64,000 nt of DNA from a bacterium. GTDB lineage: Bacteria; UBA8248. The translations under genes and the position numbers were made by a program. Below are positions 18,307 to 27,424 of this stretch, in pieces. The stretch's first letter is position 1. Every line of letters begins with the position of its first letter. The DNA is taken from assembly GCA_022828125.1 (NCBI GenBank), contig JAJEJD010000020.1, forward strand, positions 372,001 to 436,000, in the 5' to 3' direction. The notes under the pieces were generated by a model, which ran no database searches, was not told the DNA's origin, and saw only the letters and a list, made by a program, of their open reading frames with translations.

Positions 18307-19683
18307 TTGGAAGCGCGCGTACTCTCTCCTTGCGGCGTCATCGGATCGGGTTTCCCCGAAAGCTCTTTCGAGCGCGGACTGTCCATGAAGCCCCACGTCA
18401 TCGCCTGCGACGGGGGCTCGACGGACAACGGGCCCGCGTTTCTCGGTGCGGGAAAACCGAACTTCTCCCGCTCGGCGACCAAACGAGACTTGAAGCTCAT
18501 GCTCCAGGGACGCAAGAGCCTGGACGTTCCCATGATCGTGGGCTCATGCGGCACGGGGGGCGGTGACGCGGGGCTGGAGTGGATGCGCGATATATGCCTC
18601 GAAATCGCCCGCGAGGAGGGCCTGAGCTTCAACCTCGCCCTGGTTCGCGGCGAACAGGACAAGGCCTATCTCAAGAAAAAATACAAGGAGGGCCGCATCC
18701 GGGCGCTCGACCCGGCGCCCCCGCTCGATGAGGATATCATCGAAAACAGCGCGCACGTCGTGGGCATGATGGGGGATGAACCCATCGCCCGGGCGCTCGA
18801 TCAAGGAGCGGACGTGGTGCTGACCGGCAGGGCTTCGGACACCTCGGTTTTCGCCTGTCACCCCGTGCGAATGGGGGCCGACCGCGGCCTTTCCTGGCAC
18901 GCGGCCAAGATTCTCGAATGCGGCGCCGCCTGCGCCGTTCACCGCGCGCGGCCGGATGGCTGTTTCGCCTGGATTCGCGACGACCATTTCGTGGTCGAGC
19001 CGCTCAACCCGCAGATGTACTGCACCCCGCAGAGTGTCGCCTCGCATACCCTGTATGAAAACACCGATCCTTTTTACATCACCGAACCCGCGGGCGTCCT
19101 CGATACGAGCCGCTCGACCTACTCGGCGGAGAGTGAGCGCGCCGTGCGCGTGGCGGGTTCCGAATTCCATACGGCGGAGCGGTATTCCATCAAGCTCGAG
19201 GGGGCCGAACTCGTCGGCTACCAGTCGGTGATCATCGGCGGGGTGCGCGACCCCATGATCCTGAAACAACTCGATTCCTGGCTCGACGGCATCCGGGAGG
19301 GCTTCGAGACGCGCGTTCAGGAAATCTTCCCCGACCGCGAATCGCCGCCCGCCTACCAACTCACCATCCGCGTGTTCGGGCGCGACGCCGTGATGGGGAC
19401 GCTCGAACCAGAGGCCGACCGGATTCCCCATGAAGTTGGCGTTCTCTTCGAGGTGACGGCAGAGGATCAGGTATCCGCGAACACGATGGCGGCCACGCTG
19501 GCTCATTTCGCGCTCCACTACCCCATCCCCGAATGGGGCGGCCTCATATCGACGCTGGCGTTTCCCTTCACCCCGGCGGAACTCGAAAAAGGCCCCGTAT
19601 ACCGGTTCAACCTGAACCACGTCGTCTACCCGGATGACCCATACGAGATGTTCCCGACCGAGGCGATGGAGGTGGCGAACTGA
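18307..19683 (+). CDS. AtuA/DUF1446-family acyclic terpene utilisation-like protein
   Basis: The 458-residue protein starts at TTG 18307 with AGGGAG about 11 bases upstream. It carries C-D-G-G-S-T-D-N-G-P, G-S-C-G-T-G-G-G-D-A-G-L and L-T-G-R-A-S-D-T-S-V-F, all typical of AtuA-type DUF1446 proteins. In pseudomonads AtuA belongs to the citronellol/geraniol degradation cluster, but no other atu gene is seen here. The wider family occurs in many organic-acid clusters. Its stop codon overlaps the start of the DUF4387 gene, a partner commonly fused or adjacent to AtuA. Biochemical role unknown. Confidence 0.75.
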   Translation: MEARVLSPCGVIGSGFPESSFERGLSMKPHVIACDGGSTDNGPAFLGAGKPNFSRSATKRDLKLMLQGRKSLDVPMIVGSCGTGGGDAGLEWMRDICLEIAREEGLSFNLALVRGEQDKAYLKKKYKEGRIRALDPAPPLDEDIIENSAHVVGMMGDEPIARALDQGADVVLTGRASDTSVFACHPVRMGADRGLSWHAAKILECGAACAVHRARPDGCFAWIRDDHFVVEPLNPQMYCTPQSVASHTLYENTDPFYITEPAGVLDTSRSTYSAESERAVRVAGSEFHTAERYSIKLEGAELVGYQSVIIGGVRDPMILKQLDSWLDGIREGFETRVQEIFPDRESPPAYQLTIRVFGRDAVMGTLEPEADRIPHEVGVLFEVTAEDQVSANTMAATLAHFALHYPIPEWGGLISTLAFPFTPAELEKGPVYRFNLNHVVYPDDPYEMFPTEAMEVAN

Positions 19684-19997
19684 TGGCTACGCTCGGCGAA
19701 CTCGCAAAGCTGATTCGCTCGAAAAATGCAGGGCCGTTCAACCTCACGTTCGACGTCATGTTCGATGAGGAGGAAACCTACCGGCGCGTGGTTGCATCGA
19801 ACGTCCTCACCAAGGAGGTGTTCTGCCGCCTCTACAATCTGGCCGAGGAGAACGTGTTGCTCGTCCATCACGACGCCGCGCGCGCAATCAAGATATCCAT
19901 ACCCCGTCCCGTGTTTTCCTGCGATCTCGAAGACAGCGACTGCTACGGCGGCCAGCAGTTCGGCCCCCTGGTCAATCTGGAGGTGCCGGACCCATAA
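19683..19997 (+). CDS. DUF4387 AtuA-associated protein
   Basis: The 104-residue protein starts with ATG overlapping the AtuA stop (TGATG), so it is translationally coupled. The sequence (I-R-S-K-N-A-G-P-F, T-F-D-V-M-F-D, D-L-E-D-S-D-C-Y-G-G-Q-Q-F-G-P) is the DUF4387 pattern. In other genomes this domain is the C-terminal part of, or next to, DUF1446 proteins, so the two probably form one functional unit. No catalytic assignment is possible. Confidence 0.75.
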   Translation: MATLGELAKLIRSKNAGPFNLTFDVMFDEEETYRRVVASNVLTKEVFCRLYNLAEENVLLVHHDAARAIKISIPRPVFSCDLEDSDCYGGQQFGPLVNLEVPDP

Positions 19998-20121
19998 GTA
20001 AAAGGGGTGGAAGACCCCATTCTGCATTCAGGACGTATCCACGCCTCCCCCACGGGGCGGCCTTCGAGAGCGGCTGCGGGTTCGTTGGCCGCTAAAACCG
20101 CAAGCCCATAGGAAAGAGAAA

Positions 20122-20730
20122 ATGGCGATTCAGACGAACGCAGACGAGATTCGAGCGCTTTTCCCCGAGTTGGAGCAAATCGAAGACCCCGAGTTGGGCG
20201 ACGGGGTGGTCGACATCTGGCTCGACCTGGCCGCGGAGACCGTCTGGGAGCGCTTCCAGGACATTCCCAAAAACCTGAAAGATGAAAAACACATGACGCT
20301 CATCGGCCACGTTCAGGGCGTTACGAGCATCGCGGTCGCCATGGCCGACCTCGTCGAGAAACTCCACGGGGTCGAGGTCGACCGCGATCTGCTCATCGCC
20401 TCGTGCGTCCTGCACGACATCTCGAAACCGCTGGAGTCCGCCCCCAACCCCGGCGGACCTCCCACGGGCAGCGACGTGCCGCCCGCGAAAATCACCGAGT
20501 TCGGCGCGAAAATCCAGCACGGCGTCTACGGGGCGCACAAAATCTGGGAGAAAGGACTGCCCAAGGCTCTCGAACTCGCGCACCTCGTCATCACCCACAC
20601 ACGCGCGAGCAACACGCGCTCGAAGAGCTATGAGGCAGCACTTCTTTTCTACGCCGACTGGGTGGATTCGGATGCGGGCATCGTCCTGGGCGGAGGGACG
20701 CCCCTCGCCTCGAAATGGGTGGAGGAGTAG
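20122..20730 (+). CDS. HD-domain phosphohydrolase
   Basis: The protein is 202 residues. The metal-binding HD signature is spread over G-H-V-Q-G-V-T, then V-L-H-D-I-S-K (HD pair near residues 97-98), then H-G-V-Y-G-A-H and a late Y-A-D-W-V-D-S-D. This order of His...HD...Asp is usual for small single-domain HD hydrolases. They cleave phosphate esters or nucleotides, but the substrate cannot be told. It sits 124 bases after DUF4387 and may be a separate unit. Confidence 0.7.
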   Translation: MAIQTNADEIRALFPELEQIEDPELGDGVVDIWLDLAAETVWERFQDIPKNLKDEKHMTLIGHVQGVTSIAVAMADLVEKLHGVEVDRDLLIASCVLHDISKPLESAPNPGGPPTGSDVPPAKITEFGAKIQHGVYGAHKIWEKGLPKALELAHLVITHTRASNTRSKSYEAALLFYADWVDSDAGIVLGGGTPLASKWVEE

Positions 20731-20764
20731 GGCCGGGGTCACCTCACGCGGCGCGAATTTTTCC

Positions 20765-21667
20765 TCACTTCCCCCACGCGATCGCGAACGCTCCGACTAC
20801 GGACAAGACACCGCCTATCACGATGCGCAGCGTGACGCTCTCCTGTTTTTTCAAGAACAACCAAGAGAAGATGATAACCCACAAGACGGAGAGGCGGTTG
20901 ATGGGTATCACCTGCACCACCTCCCCCTCCCTGAACGCTGCCCAGAAGCAAAGAGCGGCTATTATATTCGCGACGACCCCGCAGGCTATCGTCACAAGTC
21001 CTCTGAGGCTCCAGCCTTTCATCCCTCCTTCTTCCTTTGTGAACGGCATGGCGAGAAGGAGCAGGACCGACGCAGTGGTGGTGGAAATCGCAATCCCCAA
21101 AGATTCAGAAGGTATCAGGAGGAGGGCGTATTTTCTAAAGACAAACGTCAGGGAAAACAGGAAAGAGGCGATTACGGGAACGAGAAAGTAAAGGAGTGAA
21201 ACATCCTTTTCGCCAGACTCTCTTTTGGAGGACTCTCTCTTATAGACGAGAAGAATCGCCCCGATCATGATGGCCAGCGTACCGACGGCCACGCCCGCCG
21301 AGAACCGCTCGCCCAGTATGAACACCCCCATGAGCGCCGACCACACCAGGACCGACTGCACCATAATCTGCGTTCGCGCCAGGCCGATCAGGCGCATTGA
21401 GCCGAAAATCATGTAGCGCCCGATAGAACTCCCGAACAGGCCGATGAGCATGTACCACATGACGCCCTTCAAGTGCCATGTAACGCTCTCGTCCCATGCG
21501 AGGTAGAGCACGCCCGCCAGCATCGCGGAGAGTACGTTCATCGCGATGGCCGCAATCGCAGGTCCGATGTGGATCAGCGCCTTCCGATAGAACACCTGGG
21601 AGATGGCGACGAAGAATGCCGCGATGAACGACAGGAGGTTCGGGTCTAAGGATTTGAGCAAAACCAC
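20765..21667 (-). CDS. EamA/DMT-superfamily transporter
   Basis: The 300-residue protein is almost wholly hydrophobic, with about ten membrane helices in two five-helix repeats separated by a charged linker near residue 150 (KRESSKRESGEKD). Each repeat ends in an E-R/Q-type loop and G-G-V-L-type helix as in EamA domains. It is an inner-membrane drug/metabolite exporter or importer of unknown substrate. It ends 35 bases from the HD gene on the other strand. The 218 bases upstream (21668-21885) hold no recognisable gene. Confidence 0.8.
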   Translation of the reverse strand: MVLLKSLDPNLLSFIAAFFVAISQVFYRKALIHIGPAIAAIAMNVLSAMLAGVLYLAWDESVTWHLKGVMWYMLIGLFGSSIGRYMIFGSMRLIGLARTQIMVQSVLVWSALMGVFILGERFSAGVAVGTLAIMIGAILLVYKRESSKRESGEKDVSLLYFLVPVIASFLFSLTFVFRKYALLLIPSESLGIAISTTTASVLLLLAMPFTKEEGGMKGWSLRGLVTIACGVVANIIAALCFWAAFREGEVVQVIPINRLSVLWVIIFSWLFLKKQESVTLRIVIGGVLSVVGAFAIAWGK

Positions 21668-21885
21668 CCCATAAAAGGAACGATGGCGTTAGCGCTGCCA
21701 TGAAAAGCATCCGCCGAAGTGGACCTCAGGCTCGGCCCCGGCTCATCTTGTTCGCGTAAACCCGAGGATCATCTAAGACCCGCTCCGCCTGGCCACTCGG
21801 GCAGGCGCGCGCCCCCCGGCAGAAAAGGCCCGATAATCAGAGCGGCTTGCGAAATTGACGCGCTGGGAATCCCCTCTGGTTCAGA

Positions 21886-23781
21886 CTAAGCGGGGGGATA
21901 ACCCAGCCCGGCGAGCGCTTCTGTAATCTCGGGCAAAATGGCCGGATCGTCGATGGTGGCCGGCATCTTGTATTCCTCGCCATCGGCGATGCACGCCATC
22001 GTCCCCCGCAGAATCTTGCCCGAGCGCGTCTTGGGCAAGCGCTTCACCACCGTCGCCTGGCGGAAGGAGGCGACCGCGCCGATCTGCTGACGAACGAGCT
22101 GCACCACCTCGCTGACGATATCTTCGTCTTGTTTATCGACGCCTGCCTTGAGTACCAGGAAACCGAGCGGGAGCTGGCCCTTGAGTTGGTCCTTCACGCC
22201 GATGACCGCGCACTCCGCCACGTCGGGATGGGCCGATAAAACCTCCTCCATACCGCCCGTGGAGAGCCTATGGCCCGCCACGTTGATGATGTCGTCCGTC
22301 CTCGACATCACGTAGACGTAGCCCTCCTCGTCCATGTATCCCGCGTCGCCCGTCTTGTAGAAGCCCGGATACTCGCTCAGGTAGGAGTCGACATAGCGAT
22401 CGTCCGCATTCCACAACGTCGGCAGACACCCGGGCGGCAGGGGAAGCTTGACGCACAGCGCGCCCATCTCTCCCGCGCCCACTTCGCGGCACTCGCTGTC
22501 GAGCACCTTGAAATCATAACCAGGCACCGACTTCGAGGGAGAACCGTACTTGACGGGCATGTGCTCGATGCCCATCGGATTCGCCAGCATCGGCCAGCCG
22601 GTCTCCGTCTGCCAGTAATGGTCGATGACGGGAACCTTGAGGTGCTCTTCGGCCCACTGGATCGTGTCCGGGTCGGATCGCTCCCCGGCCAGGAAAAGAA
22701 TGCGGAAGCGGCTGAGGTCGTAATTTTTCATGAGTTCGGCGTCGGGATCGTCTCGCTTGATGGCGCGGAACGCCGTCGGCGCGGTGAAGAAAACCTCCAC
22801 CCCGTGCTCGGAGATGATGCGCCAGAAAACGCCCGCATCGGGCGTGCCAACGGGCTTGCCCTCGAATAGGATGGTCGTGCAGCCGTGCACCAGCGGCGCA
22901 TATACGATATAGGAGTGTCCCACCACCCAGCCAACGTCGGACGCCGCCCAGAACACCTCACCCGGCGACACGTCGTACACGTTCCGCATCGACCACTTGA
23001 GCGCTACCAGATGGCCGCCGTTGTCCCGCACTACGCCCTTGGGCTCGCCCGTCGTGCCCGAAGTATAAAGGATATACAGGGGGTCCGTCGCGGCGAGGGG
23101 AACGCAGTCTGCAGGTTCTACGCCTTCCAGTGATTCGCTCCACTCGATGTCGCGGCCCTCGATGAGTTCCGCCTCGATCTGAGGGCGCTGCATGATGATG
23201 CACTTGTCCGGTTTTTCGCTGGATATGTCGATCGCCTCATCGAGCAGGGGCTTGTAGGCGATGACGCCGGAGGGCTCGATTCCGCACGAGGCGGATATCA
23301 TGAGTTTTGGTTTCGCGTCCTCGATTCGCGTTGCCAACTCATTGGGCGCAAAGCCCCCGAATACGACCGAGTGCACAGCGCCGATGCGCGCGCAGGCCAG
23401 CATGGCGATGGCGGCTTCGGGCACCATCGGCATGTAGATGATGACGCGGTCGCCCTTCTCCACCCCCTGGACCTTGAGAGCGCCCGCGAAATGCGCCACC
23501 TTGTGCTGCAATTCCCTGTAGGTAATCTTCTGGGTGGGCGCACCCGTGATGGGGGTGTCGTATATCAGCGCGAGTTGATCCCCGCGCCCCTCCTCGACGT
23601 GTCTGTCGACCGTGTTGTAGCAGGTGTTGACCTCGCCTCCCGTGAACCAGCGGTAAAACGGGGGGTTCGAGTCGTCAAGCACCTTGTCCCACTTCTTGTA
23701 CCAGTGGATATCTTCCGCCGCCTCCGCCCAGAACGCTTCCGCCTCCGACAGAGAGCGGCCGTAAACTTCTGCGTAACCCAT
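21886..23781 (-). CDS. prpE: Propionyl-CoA/acetyl-CoA synthetase
   Basis: The protein is 631 residues from ATG 23781, preceded by GGAGG at 7 bases; the frame upstream to 23826 has no such site. It is an AMP-forming acid-CoA ligase with the P-loop Y-T-S-G-T-T-G-E-P-K-G, Y-W-Q-T-E-T-G-W-P and the C-terminal R-L-P-K-T-R-S-G-K-I acetylation-site lysine. W-F-T-G-G-E-V-N-T-C-Y-N-T-V-D-R-H near the start matches propionyl-CoA synthetases. It would activate propionate or a similar short acid at the expense of ATP. No methylcitrate-cycle genes are present nearby. Confidence 0.88.
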   Translation of the reverse strand: MGYAEVYGRSLSEAEAFWAEAAEDIHWYKKWDKVLDDSNPPFYRWFTGGEVNTCYNTVDRHVEEGRGDQLALIYDTPITGAPTQKITYRELQHKVAHFAGALKVQGVEKGDRVIIYMPMVPEAAIAMLACARIGAVHSVVFGGFAPNELATRIEDAKPKLMISASCGIEPSGVIAYKPLLDEAIDISSEKPDKCIIMQRPQIEAELIEGRDIEWSESLEGVEPADCVPLAATDPLYILYTSGTTGEPKGVVRDNGGHLVALKWSMRNVYDVSPGEVFWAASDVGWVVGHSYIVYAPLVHGCTTILFEGKPVGTPDAGVFWRIISEHGVEVFFTAPTAFRAIKRDDPDAELMKNYDLSRFRILFLAGERSDPDTIQWAEEHLKVPVIDHYWQTETGWPMLANPMGIEHMPVKYGSPSKSVPGYDFKVLDSECREVGAGEMGALCVKLPLPPGCLPTLWNADDRYVDSYLSEYPGFYKTGDAGYMDEEGYVYVMSRTDDIINVAGHRLSTGGMEEVLSAHPDVAECAVIGVKDQLKGQLPLGFLVLKAGVDKQDEDIVSEVVQLVRQQIGAVASFRQATVVKRLPKTRSGKILRGTMACIADGEEYKMPATIDDPAILPEITEALAGLGYPPA

Positions 23782-23931
23782 GCTTTTTCCTCCAAGCCGA
23801 AAATCCGTATTATTCAGTGGTATCAACGTATTTTTCTGAGGTCGTAAAAGTCTAGTGTATCAAATTCCTCTTCTCTTTGCTCGGCCAGGATGCTAGTCTC
23901 GGTTCCCTCCATGATTGGCATAGGATGCGCC

Positions 23932-25191
23932 ATGGGCATGACCCTGACGGAAAAAATCATGGCAAGAGCCTCGGGCCGGGGCAAACTGCGCGCAGGCGAC
24001 ATCGTCTACCCGGAGGCCGATCTGGCGACGATTCACGATCTCTACGTCGTGGAAGCCGACCGCCAGCTCACCGAACTCGGCGTGGAGCGCCCCTGGGACT
24101 CCGAGCGCGTGTTCGTTTGCTTCGATCACGACACGGTTCCCCAGACCGTCGCCGTCGCGAACCGCGCCAAAAAAATAAGGGAGATCGTGAAACGCTGGGG
24201 CGTGAAGCATTTTTTTGAGCCGGGCCGCGGGCAGGGCCATGTGTTCCCGATGGAAATCGGCCTCGTAAAACCAGGCGCATGCGTCCTGGCGTATGACATT
24301 CACGTCACGAACTATGGCGCGGTGGGCTGTCTCGGGCTTGCGCTCGTATTCGAGTTCCCGGCCGTGCTCGCCACCGGGAGCCACTGGCTGAAAGTTCCCG
24401 AGACGGTTCGAATCGAATTGAGCGGAGAACTCCCGCCGGGTGTAGGAATCCGGGATGCCGCCGCGCGCATCATTCACGAAATCGGCCCCGACGCCGCCGA
24501 TTACCGCGTCTTCGAGTACACCGGGGATGCTCTCGCCCATCTGGGGGTCGACGCGCGGGTCAAACTCTGCAACCTCCCGATAGAGATCGGGGCGAAGAGC
24601 GCCATCGTTCCCGCCGATGACGTCGTGGCGGCATGGATGCGCGAGAGAAACATCAATGGGTTTGAAACGATAAAAAGCGACCCCGACGCCGAATTCGCCG
24701 AAACGTATGAGTTCGATCTTTCCGGGATGGAGCCCGTCGTTGCGCTACCGCCGAGACCCGAGAACGTGGCCCCGCTCGGTGAGGCCATCGGCGTGCCGAT
24801 TCATGCGGCGTATCTGGGTTCATGCGCGGCCGATCAGTATGAGGACATGGCCGAAGCGGCGGAGATTCTGCGCGGGAAAGAGCTGGCGCCCGGCGTGCGG
24901 ATGATCGTGACGCCCGGCAGCCGGGAGGTGCTCGCCCGGTGCGTCGAGGATGGATTGATGGACGTTTTCTGCGAGGCGGGCGCCATGGTGGGCCCGCCGG
25001 GATGCGGCCCCTGCGCCATCGGCAGGGGAGGCCCCCTGGCGGACGGGGAGACCTGCATCGCCACGGTGACGCGAAACGACGTGGGGAGAATGGGGAGCCG
25101 GGAGGCCCGTATCTATCTCGCCAGTGCGGCCACGGTGGCGGCATCCGCCGTGAGGGGCGAGATCGCAGACCCCAGAGATTTTCTCGCTTGA
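23932..25191 (+). CDS. Divergent LeuC-like dehydratase large subunit
   Basis: The protein is 419 residues from ATG 23932; the frame opens at ATG 23890, giving 433. Fold and length match the large subunit of isopropylmalate dehydratase/homoaconitase. The three [4Fe-4S] ligands are kept: G-S-C at Cys298 and C-G-P-C at Cys358/361. Substrate-site motifs differ: the usual G-S-C-T-N is G-S-C-A-A-D-Q, and the usual G-D-S-H-T is Y-D-I-H-V-T. A changed substrate is likely. The small-subunit gene follows 10 bases after the stop. No leuA or leuB is present nearby, so a role in leucine synthesis is not supported. Confidence 0.75.
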   Translation: MGMTLTEKIMARASGRGKLRAGDIVYPEADLATIHDLYVVEADRQLTELGVERPWDSERVFVCFDHDTVPQTVAVANRAKKIREIVKRWGVKHFFEPGRGQGHVFPMEIGLVKPGACVLAYDIHVTNYGAVGCLGLALVFEFPAVLATGSHWLKVPETVRIELSGELPPGVGIRDAAARIIHEIGPDAADYRVFEYTGDALAHLGVDARVKLCNLPIEIGAKSAIVPADDVVAAWMRERNINGFETIKSDPDAEFAETYEFDLSGMEPVVALPPRPENVAPLGEAIGVPIHAAYLGSCAADQYEDMAEAAEILRGKELAPGVRMIVTPGSREVLARCVEDGLMDVFCEAGAMVGPPGCGPCAIGRGGPLADGETCIATVTRNDVGRMGSREARIYLASAATVAASAVRGEIADPRDFLA

Positions 25192-25201
25192 GGAGCGCGT
25201 C

Positions 25202-25735
25202 TTGAACTGGACGATGCAGGGGCGCTGCTGGAAATTCGGGGACAACCTCTCCCTGGACGACGACATCCTGGAATTCGCCAAAGTCTTCGTGGGGGGCGTG
25301 CGAGTCTCGGACCCTAACTACTTGAAAAAGCACGTCTTCACGAACCTGATCCCCGATTTTCCTGAGCGCGCGAAGCCGGGCGACGTCGTGGTGGCGGGAA
25401 AGCGGTTCGGCCAGGGCAACCCGCACATATACGGACTGCTGGGCATGGCGGGCCTGGGGCTGGGCCTCATCGCGGAGAGCGTCCCCCATTTCACCTACCG
25501 GATGATCGTGGCGGCAGGATTGCCCAGCCTCCCATTTTTCAATGACATAGGCGCGTACGTTGAGGACGGGGATGAACTGCGCGTTGATTTCCGGACCGGA
25601 GAAGTCGAGAACCTGAGCCGCGGCGTGCGCCGTGAATCCGATCCGCTGCCCGATGCCCTGAGAGATATCATCGAGACCGGCGGCTTTCTGCCTGCTCTCA
25701 AAAAACGCCTAACAGACGTGAAAACAATAGAATAA
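25202..25735 (+). CDS. Divergent LeuD-like dehydratase small subunit
   Basis: The 177-residue protein starts at TTG 25202 with GAGGAG 6 bases upstream. It is the swivelling domain partner of the preceding gene: G-D-N-L near residue 13, V-V-A-G-K-R-F-G in the middle, and the I-V-A-A-G-L-P segment. The canonical G-S-S-R-E-H motif, which supplies active-site Ser and Arg in aconitase-family enzymes, is replaced by G-Q-G-N-P-H at about 70-75. Together with the altered large subunit this argues for a different hydroxy-acid substrate. Confidence 0.72.
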   Translation: MNWTMQGRCWKFGDNLSLDDDILEFAKVFVGGVRVSDPNYLKKHVFTNLIPDFPERAKPGDVVVAGKRFGQGNPHIYGLLGMAGLGLGLIAESVPHFTYRMIVAAGLPSLPFFNDIGAYVEDGDELRVDFRTGEVENLSRGVRRESDPLPDALRDIIETGGFLPALKKRLTDVKTIE

Positions 25736-26053
25736 ATCGACGACCTTATCTGATTTCTCCCCTCATCGGGGCGCATTTCCCCGCATTTGCGATGACCGCG
25801 AGACTATCCGGATGCGCTATGGTGCGTCCCGCGCGTGAAATCGTTCCCGCCGGTTTTGCGCCCGGAAATTCCCGGAAATACCCCCTGAATTTATCGAAAA
25901 ACCCCGTTATTTTATCGAATTTTATTGAATTTTTCGGAAATTCCCCCGACGCAGGACGCGCCGGGCCGCTTCGACATCATACTCGCTCTCTCCTCCTGCC
26001 CCGCCACCGTAACTGCGGGAAAATGTTTTCGCATCGTTGTCATCCGGAACACC
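25736..26053. other. AT-rich spacer before the first znuA
   Basis: There is no convincing gene. A patch at about 25865-25950 is much richer in A and T than its surroundings and repeats TTATCGAA/TTTATCGAA and GGAAATTCCC units. Its composition suggests a regulatory or structured spacer, but I recognise no known motif. A short frame at 25792-26067 has no ribosome-binding site and no family resemblance. Confidence 0.4.
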
Positions 26054-26087
26054 TTGACGGGCAATAATGTTATGTTATAACATAACG
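26054..26087 (+). promoter_or_regulatory. Zur box and promoter of znuA copy 1
   Basis: GTTATGTTATAACATAAC (26069-26086) is a perfect 18-base palindrome resembling the Zur consensus TGTTATANTATAACA. It overlaps the -10 (TATAAC, 26076-26081) of a promoter whose -35 is TTGACG (26054-26059, spacing 16). Zinc-loaded Zur bound here would block RNA polymerase. The same arrangement is found before the second znuA copy. Confidence 0.8.
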
Positions 26088-26134
26088 TATAAATCGCTTT
26101 TCCAATCCCGTTTCACGCCGAAAGGAAAGTATTC

Positions 26135-27424
26135 ATGAACAGGATCGAATCCATGAAATATATGTTGTTCACTGCGGCTCTGACAATGGCGCTCCTCGCG
26201 CGCCTGGCCGCCCCCGCATCGGCCGCTCCCGAGGTGGTGGTTTCCATCAAGCCGCTTCATTCGCTGGTCTCGGGCGTCATGAAGGGGGTCGGCGAACCTC
26301 ATCTGCTGATAAAAGGCGCCGCCTCGCCGCATACGTTTTCTCTCAAACCCTCCGATGCCGGCGTACTCGAGCGGGCGCGCGTGATTTTCTGGGTGGGCGA
26401 AGCGCTCGCCCCAAGTCTCGAGCGGCCCCTCGAAGTTCTGCCGAAACGGGCGGAGGTCGTCGCCATGACGGAGATAAAGGGTCTGAAGCTGTTGAAGCTC
26501 AGAGAAGGCGGCTTGTGGGAAGGGCACGACGATCATCACGGTAAGGACGAACATAAGCACGGCATGGCCAAAAAAGACGACCATCATGACGAGCATAAAC
26601 ACGCCAAGGCCAAAAAAGACGAGCACCACGATGATCACAAACACGGGAAAGCCAAAGACGATCACCATGATGAGCATAAACACGGCAAGGCCAAAGACGA
26701 CGACCACCATGCGCATAAGGAAGCCGGGGCCAAAGATGATCATCACGACGAGAAGGCCGGGGGTCATCACGGGGCGCATCATCATAGCGACTTCGACGCG
26801 CACGCCTGGCTCGACCCCATGTACGCCAAGAAGTGGGTGGACGCCATCGCCCATCAGCTCGAAGAGGCGGATCCCCGGAACAAGAAAAAATACGAGTCGA
26901 ACGCGCGGAATATGAAGGCCCGCATCGACGGCCTGCACGAGGAACTCGCGCGCTCACTCGCGCCGCTGAAAGGCGCGCCCTACATCGTCTTTCACGACGC
27001 GTATCAATACATGGAGAAACGCTACGGGCTGAACGCCATCGGTTCGGTGACCTTCTCGCCCGAGAAAAAGCCGGGCGCGGCGCGCCTCGTGGCGATTCGC
27101 AAGAAGATCAAGGACACGAAGTCGATCTGCGTGTTCAGCGAGCCGCAGTTCCGGCCCAAACTGGTGAAGGTCGTCATGGAGGGAACGAGCGCCGGAACCG
27201 GCGTGCTCGACCCCCTCGGCGCGAATATTCCCGCCGGGGAGGATGCGTATTTCACCCTCTTGCGCAACATGGCGAAATCGCTCAAAGGGTGTCTTCTCAA
27301 GAATAATCCGACCAGCGCTTTCCGGGAACCCGAACCGGCCCGCCCTGTCGCCCCGTATATCCTCGGGAGCCGTCCGCATTTTCGTAGCGGCGACTGGAGC
27401 CGAAGGAGGTCGATGGTCCTGTAG
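26135..27424 (+). CDS. znuA: Zinc ABC transporter binding protein ZnuA, copy 1 (extended C-terminus)
   Basis: The 429-residue periplasmic zinc receptor starts at ATG 26135 with AAGGAAAG upstream. The order is signal peptide to about residue 30, N-lobe with zinc-site His66 (S-P-H-T-F-S-L), a long His/Asp/Lys loop (131-218), then C-lobe starting D-A-H-A-W-L-D-P with His223. The His-rich loop is characteristic of ZnuA. Compared with copy 2 (30042-31229), the mature lobes are nearly identical but the loop repeats differ. This copy also runs about 35 residues past the point where copy 2 stops, into sequence homologous to the untranslated tail of copy 2. The extension therefore looks acquired by loss of the stop codon. 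Confidence 0.9.
   Translation: MNRIESMKYMLFTAALTMALLARLAAPASAAPEVVVSIKPLHSLVSGVMKGVGEPHLLIKGAASPHTFSLKPSDAGVLERARVIFWVGEALAPSLERPLEVLPKRAEVVAMTEIKGLKLLKLREGGLWEGHDDHHGKDEHKHGMAKKDDHHDEHKHAKAKKDEHHDDHKHGKAKDDHHDEHKHGKAKDDDHHAHKEAGAKDDHHDEKAGGHHGAHHHSDFDAHAWLDPMYAKKWVDAIAHQLEEADPRNKKKYESNARNMKARIDGLHEELARSLAPLKGAPYIVFHDAYQYMEKRYGLNAIGSVTFSPEKKPGAARLVAIRKKIKDTKSICVFSEPQFRPKLVKVVMEGTSAGTGVLDPLGANIPAGEDAYFTLLRNMAKSLKGCLLKNNPTSAFREPEPARPVAPYILGSRPHFRSGDWSRRRSMVL

Noticed and set aside
25792-26067. Possible 91-residue gene before znuA
   Set aside because: No ribosome-binding site, no family resemblance, and it runs across the AT-rich patch into the Zur promoter.
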